Positions 34,779 through 44,700 of a DNA stretch of 64,000 bases are shown in pieces; positions within the stretch are counted from its first letter, which is position 1, and the number at the start of each line of letters is the position of its first letter. This DNA comes from Polycyclovorans sp002706265 (GTDB taxonomy: Bacteria > Pseudomonadota > Gammaproteobacteria > Nevskiales > Nevskiaceae): assembly GCA_963973915.1 (NCBI GenBank), contig CAXBBM010000005.1:173950-237949 (forward strand), given 5' to 3'. A model generated the notes under the pieces. It did no database searches and was not told the DNA's origin. It saw only the letters and a list, made by a program, of their open reading frames with translations. The translations under genes were made by a program, and so were the position numbers.

Positions 34779-35186
34779 ATGAAATCGATTGCCACCACCT
34801 CGGTTCGCGCTGCCGCCGATGCCCCGCCCTACCGCAACGAGATCACCGCCGGCTCCCATGCGCTGGTGGCCGATGAGCCCACTTCCGCCGGCGGCCGGAA
34901 TGCCGGCCCGGCACCCTATGAGTACATTCTGGCCGGCCTGGGCGCCTGCACGGTGATGACCCTCACCATGTACGCCGAACGCAAGGGCTGGCAGCTTGGC
35001 CACATCGAGATGGACCTGCGCTTGCTGAAGGATGACGACGGCGTCACGCACATTGAACGCGACCTGCGGTGCAGTGCCGAACTCAGCCCGCAACAGTGGG
35101 AACGCCTGCTCGACATCTGCAGCAAAACGCCGGTCACCAAGACGCTGATGGCCGGCGCCCGCATCCGTACCCGGCGCAGCGACTGA
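34779..35186 (+). CDS. OsmC family peroxidase-like protein
   Basis: A 135-aa product with both conserved cysteines of the OsmC/Ohr fold: one in GLGACTVMTLTMYAERKGW, one in DICSKTPVTKTL. These Cys pairs reduce organic hydroperoxides. It begins at ATG 34779, 5 bp after the pirin stop, and ends 14 bp before the KefC-like gene, so the three probably share a transcript. Confidence 0.91.
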   Translation: MKSIATTSVRAAADAPPYRNEITAGSHALVADEPTSAGGRNAGPAPYEYILAGLGACTVMTLTMYAERKGWQLGHIEMDLRLLKDDDGVTHIERDLRCSAELSPQQWERLLDICSKTPVTKTLMAGARIRTRRSD

Positions 35187-35200
35187 CCCACGAGGCGCGC

Positions 35201-37030
35201 ATGGCGGCCGAAGGCTACATTCCCGAACTGACCCAGGCCGTCTCGCTGCTGGGCGCGGCGCTGGTGGCCGTGCCGCTGTTCCGCAAGCTGGGCCTGGGCT
35301 CGGTGCTGGGCTACATCGTCGCCGGCGTGGTCATCGGTCCGTTCGGATTGCGGCTGTTCAACGACCCCAACGCCATTCTTCACGTCGCCGAACTGGGCGT
35401 GGTGATGTTTCTGTTTGTCATCGGCCTGGAGATGCAGCCTTCCAAGCTGTGGAAACTGCGCCGTGAAATCTTTGGCCTCGGCGCCGCCCAGGTGGCGACC
35501 TGTGGCACGCTGCTGACCGGCGCCGGCGTCATGCTCGGCCTGCCGCCGCTGGTGGCCTTCGTGGGCGGCATGGGCTTCACCCTGTCGTCAACGGCCATCG
35601 TTTTCCAGATGCTGGGGGAGCGCGGCGAAACCGCCACCCCGCACGGCCAGCGCGTGGTGTCCATCCTGTTGCTCGAAGACCTGGCCATCGTGCCGCTGCT
35701 GGCACTGGTGGCGTTTCTGGCGCCCGGCGGTCCGCAGACGACCGCCGCTGGACGCATCCAGGAAATCGTCCTGGCCCTCGGCGCCATCGTGGCGCTGGTG
35801 GTGATCGGCCGCTGGCTGCTCAATCCGTTGTTCCGCGTACTGGCCGCCGCCAAGGCGCGCGAGGTGATGACGGCGGCGGCCCTGCTGATCGTCCTCGGCG
35901 CCGCGCTGCTGATGGAACTGGGCGGCCTGTCGATGGCCATGGGCGCATTCCTCGCGGGCGTGCTGTTGTCCGAGTCCACCTTTCGCCATCAACTGGAGGC
36001 CGATGTCGAGCCGTTTCGCGGCATTCTGCTGGGGCTGTTCTTTCTGGCCGTGGGCATGTCGCTCAACCTGTGGGTGGTGCAGCAGGCCTGGCTCATGGTG
36101 GCGCTCTGGGTCGTGGGCCTGAGCGGCATCAAGATGCTGACGATCTACGGCGTCGCAAGGGTGCTGCGCGCCCCGCACCGTGAAGGGCTGTACCGCGCGG
36201 TGATGCTCGGCCAGGGCGGCGAGTTCGCCTTTGTGTTGTTCGCCGCCGCCGCCGGCAATGGCGTTCTGAATGCCGAAACCAACGCTCTGCTCACCGCCAC
36301 GGTGATTCTGTCGATGGTGCTGACGCCCCTGCTGGTGCTGCTGATGGGCGCGCGCCTGAAGCCGCCCGCCGCCGCCCACGACCTGAACGGGGTGGAATCG
36401 GCCAACGGGCTGCACGGTCAGGTGCTGATCATCGGCTTTGGCCGCTTTGGCCAGGTGGCCAGTCAGTCTTTGCTGGCGCATGGCATCCAGGTGTCGATCA
36501 TCGAGTCCAATCCCGATCGCATCCGCGATGCCGCCCGCTTCGGCTTCAAGATCTACTACGGCGACGGCACCCGCCTCGACATTCTCCACGCCTCAGGCGC
36601 CGGGCATGCCGACGCCATTCTGGTCTGCACCGACGCCGCCGGCACCACCAGTCACATCGTTCAGCTGCTGAAGTCGGAATTTCCGCTGGTCAAGGTTCTG
36701 GCCCGGGCCTACGACCGGGGACATGCGCTGCAGTTGATCAAGCAGGGGGTCGATTTCCAGTTGCGGGAAACGGCCGAATCGGCGTTCGTGTTCGGTGAGG
36801 CCGCACTGCGGGCCCTGGGCGTGGCCGACGACACCGCCAGAGCCGTGAGCGATGACATGCGGCGGCGCGATGCCGAGCGGCTGGAACTGCAGACCCTTGG
36901 CGACCTGTACGCGGGCAAAGACCTGTTGGCCAACAACACCCTGCCCGCGGCCCCCCTGATTCCGCCGCGCCAAGAGGGCCAGGTCATCGACCCCAGCGCC
37001 GCTGCCGCCACCCGCCAGACCAAAAGCTGA
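35201..37030 (+). CDS. CPA2-family cation:proton antiporter with TrkA-N domain (KefC-like)
   Basis: A 609-aa product: an N-terminal Na+/H+ exchanger domain of about 11-13 helices (residues about 1-385), then a Rossmann-type TrkA-N domain (VLIIGFGRFGQVASQSLL) and a cytoplasmic tail. KefB and KefC release K+ under electrophile stress and are gated by glutathione. The start is ATG 35201 with GAGG 8 nt before it. Coupling with pirin and OsmC hints at electrophile or oxidative stress, but no KefF/KefG-type ancillary protein is seen. Confidence 0.9.
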   Translation: MAAEGYIPELTQAVSLLGAALVAVPLFRKLGLGSVLGYIVAGVVIGPFGLRLFNDPNAILHVAELGVVMFLFVIGLEMQPSKLWKLRREIFGLGAAQVATCGTLLTGAGVMLGLPPLVAFVGGMGFTLSSTAIVFQMLGERGETATPHGQRVVSILLLEDLAIVPLLALVAFLAPGGPQTTAAGRIQEIVLALGAIVALVVIGRWLLNPLFRVLAAAKAREVMTAAALLIVLGAALLMELGGLSMAMGAFLAGVLLSESTFRHQLEADVEPFRGILLGLFFLAVGMSLNLWVVQQAWLMVALWVVGLSGIKMLTIYGVARVLRAPHREGLYRAVMLGQGGEFAFVLFAAAAGNGVLNAETNALLTATVILSMVLTPLLVLLMGARLKPPAAAHDLNGVESANGLHGQVLIIGFGRFGQVASQSLLAHGIQVSIIESNPDRIRDAARFGFKIYYGDGTRLDILHASGAGHADAILVCTDAAGTTSHIVQLLKSEFPLVKVLARAYDRGHALQLIKQGVDFQLRETAESAFVFGEAALRALGVADDTARAVSDDMRRRDAERLELQTLGDLYAGKDLLANNTLPAAPLIPPRQEGQVIDPSAAAATRQTKS

Positions 37031-37084
37031 AGGCCACGCGGCCTATACTGCCGCTCCGCCGCAACCGCACAGCCCCCGTCACCC

Positions 37085-38773
37085 GTGTACCTCTCGCACT
37101 TTGGCCTACAGGAGATGCCCTTCAGCATCACGCCCGATCCGGCGTACCTGTACCTGTCGCCCAAGCACCAGGAAGCCCTCGGCCACCTGCTCTACGGCAC
37201 CGGCCAATATGGGGGGTTCGTCCAGTTGACGGGTGAGGTGGGCACCGGCAAGACCACGGTCATTCGCGCCTTGCTGGCACAGCCCATTGCCGATGTCGAC
37301 GTGGCGATGGTGCATCACCCCCGCCTGTCGGAGCGCGAATTTCTCGCCTCGGTCTGCGACGAGCTGGGCATTGCCGCCAGCGCCGACGACAGCCTGCGGG
37401 CCCTGATCGGCACCCTGAACACGCATCTGCTCAAGACCCACGCGGCCGGCAAGCGCACGGTGCTGATCATCGACGAGGCGCAGAACCTCGATCCCGCCCT
37501 GCTGGAGCAGGTGCGCCTGCTGACCAACCTCGAAACGCACAAGGAAAAGCTGCTGCGCATCATGCTGGTGGGGCAGCCCGAGCTCAACGAACTGCTGGCA
37601 CGGCCCGATCTGCGCCAGCTCGCGCAGCGCATCACCGCACGCTTTCACCTCACCCCACTGGCGGCCAACGAGACCGCCGAGTACGTCCGCCACCGCCTGC
37701 GGGTGGCCGGCGCGCGCGGACCCATTTTCACCCCCGAGGCACTGGCCACTCTGCACCACGAAAGTGGCGGCACCCCACGCCTGATCAACGTTATTGCCGA
37801 CCGCGCGTTGATCGGCGCCTACGCCGAGCACCGGCTGCAGATCGACAGCGAGCTGGTATCCCGCGCAGCCGAAGAAGCGCTTGGACACCCGCACTGCAAG
37901 ACAACGCCCCCCGCCCGCCCCGGCGCAGCGGCGGCGCGCCGCGCCTGGTTGCCGTGGCTGGAACGCGCCCTGCCGGTCATCGCGCTGCTGCTGGCCTCGG
38001 TCCTGTTGCTGCGCAGTTGCATGCCGGCATTGTTTGTCTCGCCACCACCCGAACCTGCCCTGCCTGAAGGGGCTGCCGTGGAGGTCAGCGCGCTCCCGAT
38101 CGCGCCGGCCGTGATCACCCCCGGGCCCGAGGCGCCCTTGCCTGAACCCGAGGCTGCGGGCCTGAGTGACTTCGACAGCGCCATGCTGCCCCTGCCCACC
38201 CTGCTGCGCGCGCTGGTCGCCACCTGGGATGACACCCTGACGCCGCCCAAGGCCAGCACCCTGTGTCTGGACCTTCAGCCCGCCGGCTATGAATGCCACC
38301 GCGACACCGGCGGCTTCACCCGGCTCACCCAACTGGGGCGCCCGGCCATCGTCGAGCTGAGCATTCTTGATCAGACCCGCCACGTGCTGGTGCTGTGGCT
38401 GTCGGCCACCGAGGCCGGCCTGTTCACCCCGGAGGGCCCCATTGCCGTGGACCGCGAGACCCTGGAGATTCTGGCCCCCGGTGCGTTCCTGACCCTGTTC
38501 GCCCGGCCCACCGAATCACGCCGGCTCGACAGCAGCACCCAGGGTGAAGACCTGGTCTGGCTGCACGAGCGGCTCACCACCCTGCTGGGCGAAGATGCCC
38601 GCCCTGCGCCAAGCCGCTTCGATGCCGACATGGCCCGCCGGGTGCGCCGCTTCCAGTCCGAGAAGCAATTACAGGTCGATGGCGTGGTGGGCTCGCAAAC
38701 CCTCATCGTCCTCACCCAAGGGTTGCCCGCCACGCCCAATCTGGAGCCCCCGGCCCATGTCACTGCTCCTTGA
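37085..38773 (+). CDS. ExeA-like AAA ATPase with peptidoglycan-binding C-terminus (GspA-like)
   Basis: A 562-aa product: AAA ATPase with Walker A GEVGTGKTT (50-58) and Walker B LIIDEAQN (127-134), a membrane segment (about 295-310), a Pro-rich stretch, and a C-terminal peptidoglycan-binding domain (about 475-545, RRVRRFQSEKQLQVDGVVG). This is the layout of ExeA/GspA, which uses ATP to help place the type II secretion secretin through peptidoglycan. The start is GTG 37085. It overlaps gspB by 17 bp. No other type II secretion gene lies in the window. Confidence 0.9.
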   Translation: MYLSHFGLQEMPFSITPDPAYLYLSPKHQEALGHLLYGTGQYGGFVQLTGEVGTGKTTVIRALLAQPIADVDVAMVHHPRLSEREFLASVCDELGIAASADDSLRALIGTLNTHLLKTHAAGKRTVLIIDEAQNLDPALLEQVRLLTNLETHKEKLLRIMLVGQPELNELLARPDLRQLAQRITARFHLTPLAANETAEYVRHRLRVAGARGPIFTPEALATLHHESGGTPRLINVIADRALIGAYAEHRLQIDSELVSRAAEEALGHPHCKTTPPARPGAAAARRAWLPWLERALPVIALLLASVLLLRSCMPALFVSPPPEPALPEGAAVEVSALPIAPAVITPGPEAPLPEPEAAGLSDFDSAMLPLPTLLRALVATWDDTLTPPKASTLCLDLQPAGYECHRDTGGFTRLTQLGRPAIVELSILDQTRHVLVLWLSATEAGLFTPEGPIAVDRETLEILAPGAFLTLFARPTESRRLDSSTQGEDLVWLHERLTTLLGEDARPAPSRFDADMARRVRRFQSEKQLQVDGVVGSQTLIVLTQGLPATPNLEPPAHVTAP

Positions 38774-39599
38774 TGCCTTGCGCAAGGCCGACCGGGAACG
38801 GCGCAGCGGCCAGCCGCTGAATCCTTTCGACGAGCCGCCCCCGCCCGACACCCCGCGTGCCGAACCGCGTGCTGCAGCCGTCCAGCCCTCCAAACCGGCC
38901 GGCTCCCAGCGCGCGCTGCTGGCCGTGCTCTGGGGCATCTTGATTGCCGTGTTGCTGCTGGCGCTGGTGGTCTGGCAACGGGCGCCGAACGTCGGCAAGG
39001 CCGCCTCCGAACTCGCGGCCCCCACGCCGATGCCCACCGCAGCCTTGGCCCCCGCCCCCAGCACGGCACCGGCAACCCTTGACGCAGCGCCGCCGCCGGC
39101 AACGCTGGATCGCTTCGAGTCCGCCGAAACCCCCGAAACCCCCGAAACCCTGTACTCGCTCGATGCACTGGCCATGCCGGCCCTGCAACCGGTGGACACC
39201 CCACCGTCGGCCACCGTGGCCTCGGTGCCCGCACTGGTGGTGACCGAGGCAACGGCGGACGAGGCGGCGGTGACGCCCACGCCCAGTTCCGCGTTTCTGC
39301 CGCCGCTGGCCGAAGTGCCCGTCAGCACCCCGCCGCCCGCCGCCGCACCGCCCCCACTGCCGCGTGATGTGACGCCGCGCCGCGACCTGCCCGCCGCGGT
39401 GCGCGACCGGATTCCCGACTACGCCATCGACGTGCACGTGTACAACGACGATCCGGCGCGCCGCTTCATCCTGATCCGCGGTGAGCGGTTCGGTGAAGGC
39501 AGCACCCTCGAAGGGGGCCACCGCCTGCTGGAAATTGCCCCGCGCGGCCTGGTGATCGACGTCGACGGGCAGAAGGTGCTGATCCAGCGGCCGGGCTGA
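38757..39599 (+). CDS. gspB: GspB, type II secretion assembly protein
   Basis: A 280-aa product with the family start MSLLLDALRKADRERR, a membrane segment (about 53-73), a Pro/Ala-rich linker and a C-terminal GspB domain (about 210-280, DYAIDVHVYNDDPARRFILI). GspB works with ExeA/GspA to assemble the secretin in the outer membrane. It overlaps the ExeA-like gene by 17 bp. The remaining gsp genes are presumably elsewhere in the genome. Confidence 0.9.
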   Translation: MSLLLDALRKADRERRSGQPLNPFDEPPPPDTPRAEPRAAAVQPSKPAGSQRALLAVLWGILIAVLLLALVVWQRAPNVGKAASELAAPTPMPTAALAPAPSTAPATLDAAPPPATLDRFESAETPETPETLYSLDALAMPALQPVDTPPSATVASVPALVVTEATADEAAVTPTPSSAFLPPLAEVPVSTPPPAAAPPPLPRDVTPRRDLPAAVRDRIPDYAIDVHVYNDDPARRFILIRGERFGEGSTLEGGHRLLEIAPRGLVIDVDGQKVLIQRPG

Positions 39600-39659
39600 C
39601 CCGAGCGGGTACCCTCGTCACGGGCACATCGGGTTGTCTCGGAGAGCGTGGACGGGGTG

Positions 39660-39671
39660 CAAATGCATTTG
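39660..39671. repeat. 12-bp perfect palindrome in the gspB-tetR gap
   Basis: CAAATGCATTTG reads the same on both strands. It lies in the 208-bp space between the convergent gspB and tetR genes, which holds no other clear feature. It may be a chance palindrome. Confidence 0.4.
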
Positions 39672-39807
39672 GTCTGCTGACGCCAACCACCTGGGCTCAG
39701 TTGACGGCTTCATTCCGGGCAGAGGGCAAAACAGGCACTCCTCTGGGAAGGCTCAGCAGTAGCAAGCATCACACGCGCTGAGGCGACACTGCCGCGATGG
39801 GCCAGAT

Positions 39808-40437
39808 TCAGGTCGCGCCGGACCGGCCGACAGGACTCTCGCGCAGCAGCGTTTGAATGGTCAGCCGCAGCGCAGCGAGCAGACCCTCGCGGTCGAACTC
39901 GGGGTTGACCAGCGCGCGGATCGCGAGCCCGTCGAACAGCGCGGTGATCAGGTTGGCACGACCATCGAGATGCGCGGGCTCGGCGGCCAGCGGCGGAAAG
40001 GCGGCGATCAGAGTCTCTTTGAGCTTCGCCATTGCCACGCGATCGGACGCCCACAGGGTATTGAGAATGTCGGGGTTGCGCGCCGCTTCGGCGAGCACTT
40101 CGATCTTGAGCGCCGCACTGCTGGGCAGCGTATTCCTTGCCATCCCATCATCGACCCGCTCAACAAGCGCCACAAGCACGTCCGGGTGGCGGCGGATTTC
40201 GTCCATCCTGTTGACCAGCTCCCGCGCCTGAATCTCGACCATTGCGCGAATGATCGCCTCCTTGTTCTCGAAGTAGTGATAGATGTGGCCGACGCTCATG
40301 CCGGCGGTCTTCGAGATCACCGCCATGCTGGCGTTGTGGAAGCCGTGCCGCTGGAAACACTCAGTCGCGGCATCGAGAATCTGGCGGCACCGCTCCTCGC
40401 TGCGTTCGGACGGCTGCGGCTTTGCAAAGTTACTCAT
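39808..40437 (-). CDS. TetR family regulator of the adjacent RND efflux operon
   Basis: A 209-aa product with an N-terminal TetR DNA-binding domain (ILDAATECFQRHGFHNASMAVISKTAGMSVGHIYHYFENKEAI) and a ligand-binding C-terminal domain. ATG 40437 has CAGGAGA about 10 nt upstream and is preferred to an extension at 40488. It is divergent from an RND pump operon, as AcrR/TtgR-type repressors are. A palindrome lies in the shared space, so autorepression and pump control are both likely, by inference. Confidence 0.9.
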   Translation of the reverse strand: MSNFAKPQPSERSEERCRQILDAATECFQRHGFHNASMAVISKTAGMSVGHIYHYFENKEAIIRAMVEIQARELVNRMDEIRRHPDVLVALVERVDDGMARNTLPSSAALKIEVLAEAARNPDILNTLWASDRVAMAKLKETLIAAFPPLAAEPAHLDGRANLITALFDGLAIRALVNPEFDREGLLAALRLTIQTLLRESPVGRSGAT

Positions 40438-40491
40438 GGACTCGGGTCTCCTGATACGAAGTTCGGGCTTCCATTCAGGCGCCGTCACATT

Positions 40492-40511
40492 TAGAATGAA
40501 CGCTTATTCTA
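40492..40511. promoter_or_regulatory. Probable TetR operator in the tetR/RND divergent gap
   Basis: TAGAATGAACGCTTATTCTA is an imperfect palindrome with perfect outer arms TAGAAT/ATTCTA, lying between the divergent tetR gene (start 40437) and the RND operon (start 40608). TetR-type operators are often AT-rich palindromes of this size. Direct binding is inferred from location. Confidence 0.65.
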
Positions 40512-40607
40512 TCAAACCACCTAACTGCCGTCTCCTGAGCATGCGTCACCCCAGGTGCCGCAAACGCCCCCGAGCACGACCCCGGTGGTTTGGCCAATCC
40601 ACTTGTC

Positions 40608-41795
40608 ATGTCTACGGATTCCAAGGCCATGTCCCCGATCGAAGCCCCAACCGCAGCGGCTTGCCGAAATCTCGGCACCCTGGCGGCCGTCGCAATCACG
40701 CTGCTGGCGACCGCCTGCGGCGGTGAAGCGCCGCCCGCCCCGGCGGCGGCGCCACCCGAGGTCACCGTGGTCACGCTCAAGGCGCAGACCGTGCAGCTGA
40801 CCACCGAACTGCCGGGCCGCACCACGGCCTACCACATCGCCGAGGTCCGGCCACAGGTGGATGGCATCATTCTCAAGCGCCTGTTCACCGAGGGTGCCGA
40901 GGTCAAGGCCGGCCAGCCGCTCTACCAGATCGACCCGGCGCTCTACGAGGCCGCCTACAAAAGCGCCAAGGCGGATGCCGCCGCCGCCGCCGGACTGGCC
41001 GAGCGCTACCAGCTCCTGATCGATGCCAACGCGATCAGCCGGCAGACCTATGACGATGCGGTCGCGGCCAAGCTCAGGGCCGAGGCCCAGCTCGAAACCG
41101 CGCGCATCAATCTGCGCTATACCAAAGTGCTGGCGCCGATCTCGGGGCGCATCGGCCGTTCCGCGGTGACCGTGGGCGCACTGGTAACGGCGCGTCAAGC
41201 CACCGCGCTGGCAACGATCCAGCAGCTCGATCCAATCTACGTCGACGCCACGCAACCCAGCAGGACCCTGCTGCGTCTGCAACGTGAGCTGGCCAGCGGT
41301 CAGATCAAGAGCGTCGGCGAGCAGCAGGCCGAGGTCAGGCTCAGGCTGGAGGATGTCGGTCTTTACGAACATCCTGGCAAACTGCAGTTCTCCGAGGTGG
41401 AGGTCGACCCCAACACCGGCTCGGTGACGTTGCGCGCCGTCTATCCGAACCCGCAGCGGTTGTTGCTGCCCGGCATGTTCGTGCACCAGACCGTCCAGGA
41501 AGCCGTCGTGGAGTCCGCGATTCTGGTGCCGCAGCAGGCGGTGACGCGCACGCCGCGCGGTGAGGCGACCGCGATGGTGGTCAATGACCAAAACAAGGTC
41601 GAGACACGCGTCTTCAAGACCGAGCGCACCATCGGCGATCAATGGCTGGTCACGGAAGGGCTTGAGCCCGGAGAACGCGTGATTGTCGAGGGCGTGCTCA
41701 AGGTCACAGCGGACGCGGAAGTCAAAGCCATCGAGCGCGCGGCAGACGCGGCGCCAGCGACGGCATCGACTGCTGCCGCGGAGCACACTAAATGA
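40608..41795 (+). CDS. RND efflux periplasmic adaptor lipoprotein (AcrA/MexA-like)
   Basis: A membrane fusion protein of about 395 aa. It has a hydrophobic N-terminus with probable lipidation Cys (LLATACGGE), a barrel-sandwich segment (RPQVDGIILKRLFTEGAEVKAGQPLYQIDP), an alpha-hairpin (SAKADAAAAAGLAERYQLL) and a beta-barrel (LEDVGLYEHPGKLQFSEVEVDPNTGSV). The start is uncertain: ATG 40608, ATG 40629 and TTG 40590 are possible. The stop overlaps the RND permease as ATGA. Confidence 0.9.
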   Translation: MSTDSKAMSPIEAPTAAACRNLGTLAAVAITLLATACGGEAPPAPAAAPPEVTVVTLKAQTVQLTTELPGRTTAYHIAEVRPQVDGIILKRLFTEGAEVKAGQPLYQIDPALYEAAYKSAKADAAAAAGLAERYQLLIDANAISRQTYDDAVAAKLRAEAQLETARINLRYTKVLAPISGRIGRSAVTVGALVTARQATALATIQQLDPIYVDATQPSRTLLRLQRELASGQIKSVGEQQAEVRLRLEDVGLYEHPGKLQFSEVEVDPNTGSVTLRAVYPNPQRLLLPGMFVHQTVQEAVVESAILVPQQAVTRTPRGEATAMVVNDQNKVETRVFKTERTIGDQWLVTEGLEPGERVIVEGVLKVTADAEVKAIERAADAAPATASTAAAEHTK

Positions 41796-44700
41796 TCAAC
41801 TTCTTCATCGACCGCCCGATCTTCGCCTGGGTGATCGCCATCGTAATCATGCTGCTGGGTCTCCTGTCGATCCGCACGCTGCCGGTGGCGCAGTACCCGG
41901 CGATCGCGCCGCCATCGATCGCCATCACCGGCAACTATCCCGGCGCCTCGGCCGAAACCGTGCAGAACACGGTGACCCAGGTCATCGAACAACAGATGTC
42001 GGGGCTCGACAACCTGCTGTACTTCTCGTCGGAGAGCAACAAGGACGGCACCCTGGCGATCACCCTGACCTTCGAGCAGGGGACCGATCCGGACGTCGCG
42101 CAGGTGCAGGTGCAGAACAAGCTCTCGCTGGCCACGCCGCAGCTGCCCACGGAGGTCCAGCTGCAGGGCCTGCGCGTGGCCAAGGCGACGCGCAACTTCC
42201 TGATGGTGGTCGGTTTCGTCTCCACCGACGGCAGCATGAACCGCAGCGACATCTCGGACTTCGTCGTCTCCACGGTGCAGGATCCGCTCAGCCGCACGCC
42301 GGGCGTGGGCGACTACCAGGTGTTCGGCTCGGCCTACGCGATGCGCATTTGGCTGGATCCGGCGAGGCTGCACAGCTATTCGCTCACCCCGGTGGATGTC
42401 GTCGCCGCGATCCGTGCGCAGAACGTGCAGATCTCGTCCGGCGAGATCGGCGGCAAGCCGCAGGTCGAAGGCCAGCAGCTCAATGCCACGGTGATCGGCC
42501 CGACGCGCCTGCAGACCATCGAGGACTTCGAAAACATTCTGCTGCGCGTCAGCGCCGACGGTGCGCAGGTGCGCCTGCGCGACGTCGCACGCGTCGCCTT
42601 GGGTGGCGAGTCCGAGTCGATTAATGCGCTGTACAACGGCCAGCCGGCATCGGGCATCGCCATCCGCCTGGCGGTCGGCGCCAACGCCCTCGATACCGCC
42701 GATGCCGTGCGCGCGACCATCGAGCAGCTACGGCCGAACTTCCCCCAGGGCCTGGACGTCGTCTACCCCTACGACACCACACCGTTCGTGCGCCTGTCGA
42801 TCGAGGAAGTGGTCAAGACGCTGTTCGAGGCCGTGGTGCTGGTCTTCCTGGTGATGTACCTGTTCCTGCAGAACCTGCGCGCCACCTTCATCCCCACCAT
42901 CGCGGTTCCGGTGGTGCTGCTCGGCACCTTCGCCGTGCTCGCCGCGGCCGGCTTCACGATCAATTCGCTGACCATGTTCGCCACGGTGCTGGCGATCGGC
43001 CTGCTGGTGGACGACGCCATCGTCGTGGTCGAGAACGTCGAACGCGTGATGGCCGAGGAAGGCCTGTCGCCGAAAGAGGCGACGCGCAAGTCGATGCGGC
43101 AGATCACCGGCGCGCTGATCGGCATCGGCCTGGTGCTGTCGGCGGTGTTCCTGCCGATGGCCTTCTTCGGCGGCTCGACCGGCGTGGTCTACCGCCAGTT
43201 CTCGATCACCATCATTTCGGCGATGGCGCTGTCGGTGCTGGTCGCGCTAATCTTCACACCGGCCCTGTGCTCGACGGTCCTGAAGCCCTCCGCGCACGGC
43301 GGTCACGCGCCGCGGCGCGGCTTCTTCGGCGCCTTCAACCGTGGCTTCGATGCCAGCAACCGCCGCTACCAGTCCGGCGTGCAGCGTATGGTGCAGCGCG
43401 CTGGTCGCGGCATGGTGATTTACCTCGCCATCGTGGTGGCGATGGGCTGGGTTTACACGCGCATCCCGACCGCGTTTCTGCCCGATGAGGACCAGGGCCT
43501 GATGTTCCTCCTGGTCACCGCACCGCCGGGAGCGGTCAGCAGCCGCACCGAGGCGGCGCTGGCGCAGGCGAGGGACTACCTGCTCAACGAGGAGGGCGAG
43601 ATCGTCGAGTCGGTGTTCACGGTCAGCGGCTTCAGCTTCAGCGGCCGCGGCCAGAATGCCGGCATGGCCTTCGTCCGGCTCAAGGACTGGGCAGAGCGCC
43701 CGGGCGCGCACAACCGCGTACAGGCGCTCGCCAGCCGTACCACGGAGCACTTCTCCGGCTATCGCGATGCAAAAGTCTTCGCGGTCGCCCCGCCGGCCAT
43801 CATGGAATTGGGCACCGCCACCGGCTTCGACGTGGTGTTACAGGACAGGGGTGGACTCGGCCACGAAAAACTCCTGAACGCCCGCAACCAGCTGCTGGGC
43901 ATGGCGGCGCAGAGCCCGGCGCTGGCCGCCACCCGCCCCAACGGCCTGTCCGACGAACCTCAGTACAAGGTCGATATCGACTGGGAGAAGGCCAGCGCCT
44001 TCGGCCTGACGGTCAACGACATCAACAACACGCTGTCTGCCGCATGGGGATCCGTGTTCGTCAACCAGTACATCGACCGCGGTCGCGTCAAGCGGGTTTT
44101 CGTTCAGGGCGATGCGCCGTCACGCATGAGTCCCGAAGACTTCGGGCAGTGGTACGTGCGCAACTCGGCGGGAGAGATGGTGCCGTTCACGGCGTTTTCC
44201 AGCGGGCGCTGGGTCTACGGCTCACCCAAGCTCGAGCGTTACAACGGCATCCCTTCTGCGCAGATTCTTGGCGAGCCGGCGCAGGGCTACAGCACCGGCG
44301 CGGCAATGCAGGAAGTCGAATCGCTGATCGCAAAGCTGCCGGCGGGCATCGGCCATGAGTGGACCGGTCTTTCTTTCGAGGAGCGACGGGCCGGCGGCCA
44401 GGCCCCGGCCTTGTACGCGATCTCGATCCTGGTGGTGTTCCTGTGCCTGGCGGCGCTCTACGAAAGCTGGTCGATCCCGCTGTCGGTGATGTTGGTCGTG
44501 CCGCTGGGCGTGCTCGGTGCGGTGTTGGCGACATTGATGCGCGGCCTCGACAACGACGTCTACTTTCAGGTGGGTCTGCTGGTCACCGTCGGCCTGTCGG
44601 CGAAAAACGCCATTCTCATCATCGAATTCGCCAAGGCCAATTACGAGCAGGGCATGGGGCTGATCGAAGCAACGGTGGAAGCTGCGCGCCAGCGCCTGCG

